This document shows positions 8,338-17,733 of a stretch of 64,000 bases of DNA, in pieces (position 1 is the stretch's first letter; each line of letters opens with the position of its first letter). The position numbers and the translations under genes were made by a program. The notes below the pieces were generated by a model, which saw only the letters and a program-made list of their open reading frames with translations, was not told the DNA's origin and made no database searches. This DNA is from Eoetvoesiella caeni (GTDB taxonomy: Bacteria; Pseudomonadota; Gammaproteobacteria; Burkholderiales; Burkholderiaceae_B): NCBI RefSeq assembly GCF_003315175.1, contig NZ_QNRQ01000007.1, positions 124,001 to 188,000 on the forward strand. Direction: 5' to 3'.

Positions 8338-9915
8338 ATGGGCACCCGCAGAATACGTAGTTTCAGTTTGGTCGTAATAGGCGCAGTTGGCGGCATTCTT
8401 TTAAGCCTGGGCATTTCCGCGGTGGCGCAGCGGGGCGAGCCTTTGCCGCTCAAAGAGCTGCAGCAGTTCGCCAATGTCTTCGCCGCCATCAAGGCAAGCT
8501 ATGTCGAACCTATCGGCGACAAGAAACTGATCAATGATGCCATCAAGGGCTTGTTCGACGACCTCGATCCGCATTCCGCCTACCTCGACGCCGAGGCTTT
8601 CAAAGAAATGGAAGCCATTACGCAAGGCGGCTTCGGCGGCCTGGGCATCGAGATCGGCAGCGAAGATGGCATGCCCAAGGTGATTGCGCCCATCGAAGAC
8701 ACTCCGGCCGCGCGCGCCGGCATTTTGTCGGGCGACCTGATCACGCAAATCAACGGCAAGCCCACCAAGGGCATGACGCTCAACGACGCCATCAAGCTGA
8801 TGCGCGGCGAACCGAAAACATCGATAGTGCTGACCATCAAGCGTGCCGGGCAAGACAAGCCGCTGGTCGTCAAAATCGTGCGCGACCTCATCAAGGTGCG
8901 CAGCGTGCGCAGCAAGATGCTGCCCGACGATATCGCCTATGTGCGTATTGCCCAGTTTCAAGAGCACACCACTTCCGACCTGGTCAAGCAGTTGCGCACC
9001 CTGGCCGAAAAGAAAACGCCTAAAGGCCTGGTGCTCGACCTGCGCAACGACCCGGGCGGCCTGCTGGATAGCGCCATAGGCGTGTCCTCGGCCTTCCTCA
9101 AGCCAGGCGTCATGGTGGTCTCCACCAAAGGGCGCATTCCTTCGGCCAACCGCGAATATTTCGCCAAGCCGGCCGACTACGAACGCGGCTACTCCAGCGG
9201 TGAAGCCGGAATGGTGGCAAGCCTGGCAGAATGGACCAAAACCGTGCCGATGGTGGTGCTGGTCAACGTCGGCTCGGCCTCGGCCTCTGAAATCGTGGCC
9301 GGTGCGCTGCAGGACCACAAGCGCGCCAAGGTCATGGGCAACCGCACCTTCGGCAAGGGCTCGGTGCAAAGCGTGCTGCCGCTTAGCGAAGATACCGGCA
9401 TCAAGCTGACCACGGCGCGTTACTACACGCCTAGTGGCAAATCCATACAGGTAACCGGCGTAGTTCCGGACATTACCGTCGACGATACCGCCAAGGGCAA
9501 TTTGTTCCGCTTGCCGCGTGAGGTCGATTTGCAGCACCACCTTATCAATGGTGCTTCGCCGGAAAAAATCGCGGCGGCCGCCGAGGGCGAAGAGTCTGAA
9601 GTACCGCCCAATAAAGACGCCAAGATGTTCGAATTCGGCGGCGCCGACGACTTCCAGCTTGAGCAGGCGGTCAACTTCCTGGAAGGCAAGTCGGTCAAGC
9701 AAAACGACCCCAAGGTAGTTGCCAAGGCCGACAAGGCCGCCAAGCCGGCTGCCGGTGCCGCGGTATCCACAGACAAAGATAAAGCGGCTCTGCCGCCCGA
9801 GGTCGTCGTGCCTGAAAAAAAAAGTGACCCCAACGCAAACCCGGTGACGCCGCCCGGCGCTCAAAAGACCGAGCGCTACCGCCTGACACCGGACGGGATG
9901 ATTAAAGTCGAGTAA
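8338..9915 (+). CDS. ctpA: S41 family carboxy-terminal processing protease
   Basis: A 525-residue periplasmic serine protease. An N-terminal signal/anchor (about residues 8-30) is followed by a PDZ domain (GGFGGLGIEIG to about residue 170) and the S41 core. The nucleophile Ser lies in VGSASASEIVAGAL, with the general-base Lys in GNRTFGKGSVQ shortly after. The C-terminus is a long Lys/Ala/Pro-rich tail of unknown role. Of two adjacent Met codons (8332, 8338) the second is better spaced from the weak CAGGA Shine-Dalgarno. Such proteases trim periplasmic and lipoprotein substrates, and linkage to envC suggests a role in peptidoglycan remodelling (inference). Confidence 0.9.
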   Translation: MGTRRIRSFSLVVIGAVGGILLSLGISAVAQRGEPLPLKELQQFANVFAAIKASYVEPIGDKKLINDAIKGLFDDLDPHSAYLDAEAFKEMEAITQGGFGGLGIEIGSEDGMPKVIAPIEDTPAARAGILSGDLITQINGKPTKGMTLNDAIKLMRGEPKTSIVLTIKRAGQDKPLVVKIVRDLIKVRSVRSKMLPDDIAYVRIAQFQEHTTSDLVKQLRTLAEKKTPKGLVLDLRNDPGGLLDSAIGVSSAFLKPGVMVVSTKGRIPSANREYFAKPADYERGYSSGEAGMVASLAEWTKTVPMVVLVNVGSASASEIVAGALQDHKRAKVMGNRTFGKGSVQSVLPLSEDTGIKLTTARYYTPSGKSIQVTGVVPDITVDDTAKGNLFRLPREVDLQHHLINGASPEKIAAAAEGEESEVPPNKDAKMFEFGGADDFQLEQAVNFLEGKSVKQNDPKVVAKADKAAKPAAGAAVSTDKDKAALPPEVVVPEKKSDPNANPVTPPGAQKTERYRLTPDGMIKVE

Positions 9916-10667
9916 TGGACGACGGTCATCTGCTGCGGTATGCCCGGCATATTCTGCTTGATGAGCTGGGCATCGAGGGGCAAGAGCGCTTGCTTGCCTC
10001 GCGGGTCCTTATTGTTGGGGCGGGCGGCCTGGGTTCGCCTGCTGCTTATTATCTGGCTGCGGCAGGGGTGGGCCAGCTTGTCCTGGCCGACGACGACGAC
10101 GTCGAACTAAGCAATCTGCAGCGGCAGATTCTGCACACGACGGCCCGCGTGGGCTGGCCCAAGGCAGAATCGGGCAAGCTCGCGCTGGCCGAGCTGAACC
10201 CTGGTGTAAAGGTTCAGGCCAGGGTGCAGCGCCTGTTGGGGCTGGACCTGGACGATGCCGTCGCCGGCGTGGATATTGTGCTTGATTGCTGCGATAACTT
10301 CGCCACGCGCCACGCCGTCAACCGCGCCTGCGTCAAACACCGCAAGCCATTGGTTTCCGGAGCGGCCATTCGTTTCGCAGGGCAGGTCAGCGTGTTCGAT
10401 ATGCGCAGCGACGACGCTCCCTGCTATCACTGCCTGTTTCCCGAAGCCGACGAAGCCGAAGAGCTAAGCTGCGCAACGACGGGCGTGCTGGGCCCGCTGG
10501 TGGGGATTATCGGCAGCATGCAGGCCGCCGAAGCCATCAAGATACTGACCGGCATGGGCGAGTCGCTGGCGGGCCGCCTGCTATGCCTTGACGCGCTGAC
10601 CATGCAATGGAACAACGTGCGCTTCCGGCGCGACCCGCAGTGCCCGGTGTGCAGCCACCGCGGCTGA
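9915..10667 (+). CDS. moeB: HesA/MoeB/ThiF family adenylyltransferase
   Basis: A 250-residue E1-like enzyme. The nucleotide-binding motif GAGGLGSPAAYYLAAAGVG is near residue 34, the Arg-rich NLQRQ loop follows, and there are paired zinc cysteines (CYHC and CPVC). It adenylates the C-terminal glycine of a ubiquitin-like sulfur carrier: MoaD for molybdopterin, or ThiS for thiamine. No carrier gene is beside it, and the window has thiG without thiS, so either role is possible. Its ATG overlaps the ctpA stop by one base, which shows translational coupling. Confidence 0.88.
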   Translation: MDDGHLLRYARHILLDELGIEGQERLLASRVLIVGAGGLGSPAAYYLAAAGVGQLVLADDDDVELSNLQRQILHTTARVGWPKAESGKLALAELNPGVKVQARVQRLLGLDLDDAVAGVDIVLDCCDNFATRHAVNRACVKHRKPLVSGAAIRFAGQVSVFDMRSDDAPCYHCLFPEADEAEELSCATTGVLGPLVGIIGSMQAAEAIKILTGMGESLAGRLLCLDALTMQWNNVRFRRDPQCPVCSHRG

Positions 10668-10849
10668 CGCGTCGTGGCCAAAGCCCAACTATAAATCCTG
10701 TTTATAAGTTGTTATTAATCGGCCGGGCTGGTTATTGCCCTTCCGGGCGACGATACTGCGGAGTGCTGGCGTAGCGAATGCCTGGCGGCCGATCCCTGTT
10801 CATTGATGCGGCTTTGCAGTCCGTGCGCCTCGTTCGAATAATTAACAAT

Positions 10850-10856
10850 AAGGAGG
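10850..10856 (+). promoter_or_regulatory. Strong Shine-Dalgarno for the solute-binding protein
   Basis: AAGGAGG, a perfect seven-base match to the anti-SD, lies 7 bases before the ATG at 10864. It fixes the start and suggests high translation. The rest of the 196-base gap from moeB shows no clear promoter hexamers. Confidence 0.7.
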
Positions 10857-10863
10857 CATTGCC

Positions 10864-11856
10864 ATGAGGTCGTTCTTTCGATTTTTCCTGGCGTTTCTCG
10901 TCATGCTGGCAGGCAGCGCCAATGCCGCGTCGACATCCAAACCGCTTGAAGTCATTGTTTTCCCGGGGGGCTTCAATTGGCCTATCTGGGTTGCGCAGGA
11001 CAAAGGCTTTTTTGCCGACAACCACGTTTCCATTAATGTAACGCCCACGCCCAGTTCGTCGTTTCAATTGTCCGGCTTGATCGACGGCAAGTTCGACATT
11101 GCCATGACGGCATTCGACAATCTGGTGGCATACCGTGAAGGACAGGGCGAAACGGACAAAGTGGGCCCCGACCTGGTTGCGGTCATGGGGGCGGACCGCG
11201 GTTTCTTGAAACTGGTCTCGGTCCCCGAGGTAAAGGCTATTGCGGACCTGCGTGGCAAGACGGTATCGGTCGACGCGCGCAACACCGGCTATGCGGCGGT
11301 TCTGTTCGAGATGCTTGACCGTGCCGGTTTGCGCGAGCCCGACTATACGGTGGTAAGGGCGGGCGGGGTTCTGCAACGGTTCAAAGAATTGCTCGAGAAA
11401 AAGCAGGCCGCCACTATGTTGATATCGCCGTTCGAAGTGCCGGCCCAGGCGCAGGGCTTTCATGTCCTGGGCGTAGCGTCCGAAATGTTCGGCGCATACC
11501 AAGGATTGGTTGCCGGAGCGCGGCAGTCGTGGGCGCAGCAAAACCGGGATCGGCTGGAAGGCTATATACGTGCCTATGTGCAGGCCGTGGAATGGTTGTA
11601 CGATCCCGCCAATCGCCAGGAGGCATTGAGCATCTTTGTAAAGCACATGCCCAATACAACGGACCAGGCGGCGCAAGCGATCTATGGCATATTGCTTGAC
11701 CCCAAGACGGGCATGCAGCGCAAGGCGGCCATCGAACTGCCGGGAATGGAACAAGTATTGAAATTACGCAGCAAGTGGGGCCAGCCCAGGCGCGAACTTA
11801 CCGATCCGCTGAAGTATTACGATGCAAGCTTTTATGACGCCGCGCTGAAGCACTAG
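10864..11856 (+). CDS. ABC transporter solute-binding protein, SsuA/NMT1 (NitT/TauT) type
   Basis: A 330-residue periplasmic binding protein with a clean signal peptide ending near residue 21 (GSANAAS). The mature start LEVIVFPGGFNWPIWVAQDKGFF is typical of the SsuA/ThiY/TauA family, and LIDGKFDIAMTAFDNLVAYREG marks the first lobe of the binding cleft. The ligand could be a sulfonate, a pyrimidine precursor or another small anion, and cannot be told from sequence. No permease or ATPase gene is adjacent, so it is an orphan receptor that would have to share a transporter. It converges on slmA. Confidence 0.85.
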   Translation: MRSFFRFFLAFLVMLAGSANAASTSKPLEVIVFPGGFNWPIWVAQDKGFFADNHVSINVTPTPSSSFQLSGLIDGKFDIAMTAFDNLVAYREGQGETDKVGPDLVAVMGADRGFLKLVSVPEVKAIADLRGKTVSVDARNTGYAAVLFEMLDRAGLREPDYTVVRAGGVLQRFKELLEKKQAATMLISPFEVPAQAQGFHVLGVASEMFGAYQGLVAGARQSWAQQNRDRLEGYIRAYVQAVEWLYDPANRQEALSIFVKHMPNTTDQAAQAIYGILLDPKTGMQRKAAIELPGMEQVLKLRSKWGQPRRELTDPLKYYDASFYDAALKH

Positions 11857-11904
11857 AAGCCTTTGCCAAGGGCCTGCCGTCGTGGGCCCGTTTATTGGCC
11901 TTGC

Positions 11905-12480
11905 CTAAAGTCCCAATAAAGCCAGGTGCTGCATGTAGCCGGCGGTGGGCGGGGCCTGCCAGTCTGTTTGCGTATAGCGCAGCCAACGTCCCTGCACCCA
12001 AAGCATGAGCATGTTGGCGTAGGTGGCGGCCTCGGTTGATTCGCGCAGCTTGTTTGCGTTGATGGCTGTTTGGGCGGCATGGCGCAAGATGGTTTCAATA
12101 TCGTCAATAAGCGCATTGACCAGGCCTTGCAGCCGCGGATGCTCCATTACCAACGCTTCGCCGGTCAGTACGCGGGTCAGGCCGGGGTGTCTCTCGGTAA
12201 ACAACAACAGCGCATAAAGCTGCTTGCGTAGTTGCTGGCATCCGTCGGGCTCGGTCGCGCAGATGTGGTTCAGGTCTTCCAGCAATTGAGCTTTGGCCAG
12301 GTCGATCAGGCTTTCGAATATATTGGCTTTGCTGGGGAAATGCCGGTAAAGCGCCGCTTCGGACTGGTCAAGCTGCTGGGCCAGCGCCGCCGTGGTGATG
12401 CGGTTGGCGTGCGGCTGTTCCAGCATGCGGATCAAGGCCGTCAGTATTACCGTCTTTTTGCTGTCGGGACGATCGAACAT
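11905..12480 (-). CDS. slmA: TetR-fold nucleoid occlusion factor SlmA-like
   Basis: A 191-residue TetR-family protein. The N-terminal helix-turn-helix is ITTAALAQQLDQSEAALYRHFPSK, with SlmA-like helices after it (IFESLIDLAKAQLL, LLLFTERHPGLTRVL). SlmA binds chromosomal sites and blocks FtsZ-ring assembly over the nucleoid. Related Bordetella proteins carry this name, though function there rests on homology. Start MFDRPDSKK (12480) is preferred; a TTG four codons upstream is also open. It is last in the argB-HAD-slmA run. Confidence 0.82.
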   Translation of the reverse strand: MFDRPDSKKTVILTALIRMLEQPHANRITTAALAQQLDQSEAALYRHFPSKANIFESLIDLAKAQLLEDLNHICATEPDGCQQLRKQLYALLLFTERHPGLTRVLTGEALVMEHPRLQGLVNALIDDIETILRHAAQTAINANKLRESTEAATYANMLMLWVQGRWLRYTQTDWQAPPTAGYMQHLALLGL

Positions 12481-12510
12481 GCTGGCTGCCAAAGAGAGTG
12501 GGCGCGCGGC

Positions 12511-13251
12511 TTAGCCGAGCAAAAGCCGGCGGCCGGTCAGCAGGTCGCCAAGTGAGTTGATGCGCAAATCCACATAGCTGTCGCGGCCGTTGCGCAAGTT
12601 CGAGAAAGGCGTGCCGGGATGGTAAACATAAACCGTGCGCATGCCCAACTGCTTGGCGCTTTTGAGATTCTTCAGGGTGTCTTCGATGAGGACGGTCCGC
12701 GAGGCCGGCACGGCCACCCTGGCCAGCACTTGCTTCATCAAGGCCAGCGACGGCTTGGGCCGCATCTGGCCTTGCAGCGACATGTGGTCGATGGCCCACA
12801 GGCTTTCGAACTGCTGCAGTATGCCCAGTGTTTTGAGCACCGTGCGGGCATAGTGCAAAGGGGCGTTGGTAAGCAGGATCTTGCGGCCTTGAAGGCGGCT
12901 TAGCTTATAGGGCAGGGCCGCTTCGGCGTGCACCAGCGACGGAATGTCGAAAGAGTGGCTAAGGTGCAGGAACTCGCGCGCATCGATGCCGTGATGCTTT
13001 ACCAGGCCGATGACGGTTGCGCCATAGCGCTTCCAGTACTTGGTGCGCAGCATGTTGGCGGTGTCTTCGTCGACCTGCAGGCTGGCGACGACCGCCGCCG
13101 TCATGCTTTGGTCGATAACCTTGAAGATGGCCCGCGACGAATCATGCAGGGTGTTGTCCAGGTCGAACAGCCAGACGGGATCGTCCGAGCAGGGCCGCCA
13201 GATATTGTGCCGGCATGGATGCGGCGCGGCCGGTCTGCGAAGCGCGCGCAT
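12511..13251 (-). CDS. HAD-superfamily pyrimidine 5'-nucleotidase
   Basis: A 246-residue HAD hydrolase. Motif I (WLFDLDNTLHD) is near residue 28, motif II lies in KILLTNAPLHYA, and the motif III/IV region in VLIEDTLKNLKSAKQLGMRTVYV. It matches the SDT1-like pyrimidine 5'-nucleotidase subfamily, which dephosphorylates UMP, CMP or modified nucleotides. The first 20 or so residues are Arg/Pro-rich and may not be translated. argB ends 4 bases upstream and slmA follows, a gene order I associate with Bordetella-type genomes. Confidence 0.85.
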   Translation of the reverse strand: MRALRRPAAPHPCRHNIWRPCSDDPVWLFDLDNTLHDSSRAIFKVIDQSMTAAVVASLQVDEDTANMLRTKYWKRYGATVIGLVKHHGIDAREFLHLSHSFDIPSLVHAEAALPYKLSRLQGRKILLTNAPLHYARTVLKTLGILQQFESLWAIDHMSLQGQMRPKPSLALMKQVLARVAVPASRTVLIEDTLKNLKSAKQLGMRTVYVYHPGTPFSNLRNGRDSYVDLRINSLGDLLTGRRLLLG

Positions 13252-13255
13252 GGCG

Positions 13256-14227
<972 letters not shown>

Positions 14228-14263
14228 CTACTGAATTTTACCGGCAAGGCCAGTGCCCGGCGC

Positions 14264-14758
14264 TTAGCCGGCCAGCGCTTTTTCGACGGTGCTTCTGAAG
14301 GCGACTTTGTCGTAGTTGCCCAGGTAGCGCTTGATGATATGCCCTTGCTTGTCGATAAGAAAGGCCGTGGGCGTAAGCTGCACGTCGCCGAAGGCCTTGG
14401 CGATCTTGCCTTGCGAGTCGATGGCCACGGTAAAGGGCAGCTTGCGAGTGTCGCTGTAGTTCTTGACGTAGTTGGGCGGGTCGTACTGCATGGCCACGGC
14501 AATGACGTCGTAGCCCTTGGGCGACATGTCTTCGTAGGCCTGGACCGTGTCCGGCATTTGCTGGATGCACGTTACGCAGCTGGTGGCCCAGAACTTGACC
14601 AGCACTACCTTGCCGCGCAAGTCCTGGGTGGAGATTTGCTGACCCGTAAGCGACGTGAAGACGACGTCTGGCGCGGTCTTGGCCGTACCGGCAAACTGCC
14701 AGTAGCCCAGGCCGGCAAGGGCGACAACGGCGATCAGGGATATAAGTGCTTTTTTCAT
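14264..14758 (-). CDS. TlpA/ResA-type thiol-disulfide redoxin
   Basis: A 164-residue thioredoxin-fold protein with an N-terminal signal anchor (residues 4-22), so it acts on the periplasmic side. The redox motif is FWATSCVTCIQQMP, with CVTC near residues 60-63. The cis-proline loop is LTPTAFLIDKQGHIIKRYLG. It probably keeps a periplasmic or cytochrome-type thiol partner reduced; the partner is unknown. Its start overlaps the dolP stop by 4 bases, so the two are translationally coupled. Confidence 0.9.
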   Translation of the reverse strand: MKKALISLIAVVALAGLGYWQFAGTAKTAPDVVFTSLTGQQISTQDLRGKVVLVKFWATSCVTCIQQMPDTVQAYEDMSPKGYDVIAVAMQYDPPNYVKNYSDTRKLPFTVAIDSQGKIAKAFGDVQLTPTAFLIDKQGHIIKRYLGNYDKVAFRSTVEKALAG

Positions 14759-15474
14759 TGGATAGGTATGGTTTCAACAGCGCCTGAACCGCTGCCGGCA
14801 GAGCTTGCCGGGGGCGCCGAAGAAGAATCTTTGTTTTCCACGGGCGCGGGCGGTTGCGACATAAAAGTGCTTTCGCGCGAAACGATTTCGAACAATTTTA
14901 CTACTTTGTTCACTCCGCTGACACTGGCGGCGGCCTTGGCGGCAAGCTGGCCTTCAGTGTCGGTGACTTTGCCCTGCAAATACACGACGCCGCGCTCGGT
15001 CGTGACAACTATGGTGCGGCTGGGCACGTCTTTGGTGTTGATGAGCGCGGTGGTGACCTTGGTCGTCAGCCAGGTGTCGTTGGTGCGCACGCTTAGCGGC
15101 GTGACTTCGCCGACGCGCAGTTCGTTGACGACCTGCTTGACCTTTTCAACCCCCTTGGCCGCGGTTCCCGCCTTGTCTTTGTCGGCCTGGGTGGGCACGT
15201 CGCCCACCAGCAGGACATGCCCGGCGTAGGAAGAAGCGATGACGCGGGCGGAGTCCGGATTGGCGGCGAAGAGGCGGCGGGTTTCGCTGCCGACTTTCAT
15301 TTCGATGGACTTGTCTTCGACTTGCTCGCCCGCGGTGCGCCTGTCGGTGGCCACGATGGCCGTGCCGGCGGCGGCGCCGCCGACCACCAGTGCACCGCAG
15401 CCGGTCAGCACGGCGGTGCAGGTAAGGCCAAGCGCCAGCAACAGGGCGCGTGAAACTTGTTGGGGGGTGTTCAT
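14755..15474 (-). CDS. dolP: BON-domain outer-membrane lipoprotein, DolP/YraP-like
   Basis: A 239-residue lipoprotein. The signal ends in lipobox LTGC (Cys near residue 26), followed by two BON domains (about 45-115 and 120-195) and a low-complexity Pro/Ser/Ala tail. DolP supports outer-membrane integrity and BAM function. The neighbours (yraN, diaA upstream, rsmI divergent) match the E. coli rsmI-lpoA-yraN-diaA-dolP locus without lpoA, which supports the call. The start is at 15474; the reading frame runs open upstream over diaA, but the lipoprotein signal fixes the true start. Its ATG overlaps the diaA stop by one base. Confidence 0.9.
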   Translation of the reverse strand: MNTPQQVSRALLLALGLTCTAVLTGCGALVVGGAAAGTAIVATDRRTAGEQVEDKSIEMKVGSETRRLFAANPDSARVIASSYAGHVLLVGDVPTQADKDKAGTAAKGVEKVKQVVNELRVGEVTPLSVRTNDTWLTTKVTTALINTKDVPSRTIVVTTERGVVYLQGKVTDTEGQLAAKAAASVSGVNKVVKLFEIVSRESTFMSQPPAPVENKDSSSAPPASSAGSGSGAVETIPIQ

Positions 15475-16067
15475 CAGAGTGTGTCTCCCAAAAGCAGGGC
15501 GTCGATACCGTCGCACATGGCATGCAAAAGCACGATATGGACTTCCTGGATACGCATAGTGCGCCCGTGCGGGACGCATAAGTGGATGTCGGGTCCGGAT
15601 AGCAGTTCGTTGACTTTGCCGCCGTCCTTGCCGGTAAGGGCGATGACGGTCATTTCGCGGTCGTGTGCTGCTTCGATAGAGCGTAAAACGTTGGGAGAGT
15701 TCCCGCTGGTGGAAATCGCCACCAGGATGTCGCCCGGTTGGCCCAGGGCTGTGACCTGGCGCTCGAAGATGGCGTCGAAGCCGTAATCGTTGCCTACCGC
15801 GGTAAGAATGGAGGTATCGGTGTTGAGCGCCACCCCGGCCAGAGGCAGGCGGTCGCGCTCGAATCGGCCTACGAGTTCGGCAATGAAGTGCTGCGCATCG
15901 GCGGCCGAGCCGCCATTGCCGCAAGCCAATATTTTGTTGTTGTTGGCCAGGGCGCCAAACAGTACGTCGACGGCCGCGGAGAGCGGTTCGGACAAGGCGA
16001 GCGAACTGGTCTTGAAGGCATCGATAGCATCATCGAAATGCGATGTCATGCGTGAGGTCATATCCAT
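15474..16067 (-). CDS. diaA: SIS-domain protein, DiaA / phosphoheptose isomerase-like
   Basis: A 197-residue single SIS-domain protein. Sugar-phosphate binding motifs are LACGNGGSAADAQHF (near residue 47) and AISTSGNSPNVL (near residue 115). GmhA (sedoheptulose-7-phosphate isomerase) and DiaA (a DnaA-binding initiation factor) share this fold and are hard to separate. Synteny with yraN and dolP favours DiaA, while the heptose gene at 47.9 kb shows that the cell needs a GmhA activity somewhere. One protein could serve both. Confidence 0.82.
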   Translation of the reverse strand: MDMTSRMTSHFDDAIDAFKTSSLALSEPLSAAVDVLFGALANNNKILACGNGGSAADAQHFIAELVGRFERDRLPLAGVALNTDTSILTAVGNDYGFDAIFERQVTALGQPGDILVAISTSGNSPNVLRSIEAAHDREMTVIALTGKDGGKVNELLSGPDIHLCVPHGRTMRIQEVHIVLLHAMCDGIDALLLGDTL

Positions 16068-16162
16068 GGCGCGTATTATCTCATGCCCCGCAGGAAAAAA
16101 ATGTGACCAGATCTAGTGCGCGGTTTGGCTCGTTCGTGCGTTCGGCCGGGCGAAACGGCGCA

Positions 16163-16657
16163 TCAGGACGCGCAAAAGGCGTTTTTTATCCAGGCCAGGC
16201 CGCCGGCTTCGATGGCAATAACGTCGAAGCGGCAGGCGGGCGTGCCTTCAAGCCGGCATTGGCGGACCAGGGCGGGCAGCAGCAGGGCGGCTGTATTGAC
16301 CAAGCGCTGCTGCTTGCGACGGTTTACACTGGCTGCTGCGCCACCGTAGCGAGCGGAGTGCCGATGACGTACCTCGACGAACACCAAAATGGCCCCGTCC
16401 AGGCAAACCAGGTCTATTTCGCCCGTTTTGCCGCGCAAATTGCGCGCGACAATGCCAAGGCCGGCCGATTCCAGATACTCTTTGGCCTGATCCTCGGCCC
16501 GGCAACCCGCTTTCTGGGTGGGCGAAAGCTGCATTTGTGCCGGCGCGGCGCGTACGCGCGGCTGGCGCGCCGCTTGCTGCCGTTTTTTGCGCCGGCGCAC
16601 GGCTTTTTCCTGTGCGGCGCGGGCGCGGGCATACGCGGCGCAGTCTTCGTCCATCAT
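16163..16657 (-). CDS. yraN: YraN/UPF0102 family nuclease-like protein
   Basis: A 164-residue protein. Residues about 45-160 form the UPF0102 domain with the restriction-endonuclease-like signature GEIDLVCLDGAILVFVEVRHR (the acidic and Lys/Arg residues of a PD-(D/E)xK fold). The first 41 residues are an unusual Arg/Lys/Ala-rich extension. A GGGAGG Shine-Dalgarno 7 bases before 16657 supports the long form over the internal Met at residue 42. Function in the family is unsettled; a role in DNA processing is suspected. First gene of yraN-diaA-dolP-redoxin. Confidence 0.87.
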   Translation of the reverse strand: MMDEDCAAYARARAAQEKAVRRRKKRQQAARQPRVRAAPAQMQLSPTQKAGCRAEDQAKEYLESAGLGIVARNLRGKTGEIDLVCLDGAILVFVEVRHRHSARYGGAAASVNRRKQQRLVNTAALLLPALVRQCRLEGTPACRFDVIAIEAGGLAWIKNAFCAS

Positions 16658-16699
16658 GGCTTTACCTCCCGCCCTTTATTCCACTAAATTTATTGCATC

Positions 16700-17650
16700 A
16701 TGACCGACACGCCTGAGTTCATTGATTCCAGCTTGACCTGGGAGCGCCTTGCCGAACGCGTGGGGGGCCAATCGTGGCCGCCTTCCACCTTGTATGTGGT
16801 GGCTACGCCCATAGGCAATATCGGCGATCTTAGCGTGCGCGCATGGCAAACTCTGGCCCGGTGTGACGTTATTGCGGCCGAGGATACGCGCGCCAGCCGG
16901 CCTTTGCTCGATGCCTGGGGCATAAGCACGCCGCTGACAGCGGCCCATAGGCATAACGAGGCGCAGGCGGCGCAGTCCCTGATAGCCCGGCTGGCGGAAG
17001 GGGAGCGCGTCGGACTGATTTCCGATGCGGGGGCTCCTGGCGTCAGCGATCCCGGCGCGCGCATTGTGCGCGCGGTGCGCGCGGCCGGCTATGACGTCGT
17101 GGCCATTCCCGGCGCCAGCGCCGTCATCACGGCGCTGATGGCCAGCGGCGCCACTTCCGACGAGAATCCGGCTTACGTCTTTGCCGGGTTCGCGCCGCCC
17201 AAGTCGATGGCGCGCCAAAAATGGCTGCGGCAATGGTGCGCCGTGCCGGCGCCGGTGGTGCTGTACGAGTCGCCGCACAGGCTCGAGGCCTGCGTGCGCG
17301 ACCTGCTTACCGTCTGCGGCCCTTCCCGCCTTTTGACGATTGCCCGCGAACTGACCAAGCGTTTCGAACAAGTGGCGACGCTGCCTCTGGAGCAGGTGCC
17401 TGAATGGCTGGAAGACGACAGCCATAGAACCCAGGGCGAATTTGTGCTCATTGTCCATGAAGCGATACAGGAAGAGTCCCTGGAGCTGGAAGCGGGGGCC
17501 GGCGTACTGCTGGATGCGCTGCTGGAAACGGTTAGCGTGCGCGATGCGGCCCGGGTGGCGGCCAAGGTAACGGGCTTGCCCCGCGATACTCTTTATACGT
17601 TGGCTTTGCAGCGGCAGCGCGCCGCGGGAGAGCCGGGGGCCGAAGGTTGA
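16700..17650 (+). CDS. rsmI: 16S rRNA (cytidine(1402)-2'-O)-methyltransferase
   Basis: A 316-residue tetrapyrrole-methylase-fold enzyme. Family motifs: TLYVVATPIGNIGDLSVRA (near residue 31), AAEDTR (near residue 57), LISDAGAPGVSDPG (near residue 110) and VLYESPHRLE (near residue 188). It methylates the ribose of C1402 in the ribosomal P site together with RsmH. It is divergent from yraN, 42 bases apart, as in E. coli. Confidence 0.95.
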   Translation: MTDTPEFIDSSLTWERLAERVGGQSWPPSTLYVVATPIGNIGDLSVRAWQTLARCDVIAAEDTRASRPLLDAWGISTPLTAAHRHNEAQAAQSLIARLAEGERVGLISDAGAPGVSDPGARIVRAVRAAGYDVVAIPGASAVITALMASGATSDENPAYVFAGFAPPKSMARQKWLRQWCAVPAPVVLYESPHRLEACVRDLLTVCGPSRLLTIARELTKRFEQVATLPLEQVPEWLEDDSHRTQGEFVLIVHEAIQEESLELEAGAGVLLDALLETVSVRDAARVAAKVTGLPRDTLYTLALQRQRAAGEPGAEG

Positions 17651-17733
17651 CCGGGTGAATCAAGCAGGCAGGCCGGGGCGCCAGGCGGCAAGATCGGCAA
17701 ACACGCCAGTTCTGGCTTTGCCGCCATCCGTCC

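Noticed and set aside
8401-9864. A 487-residue open frame antisense to ctpA
   Set aside because: Shadow of a clear S41 protease gene, with no domain or start signal of its own.
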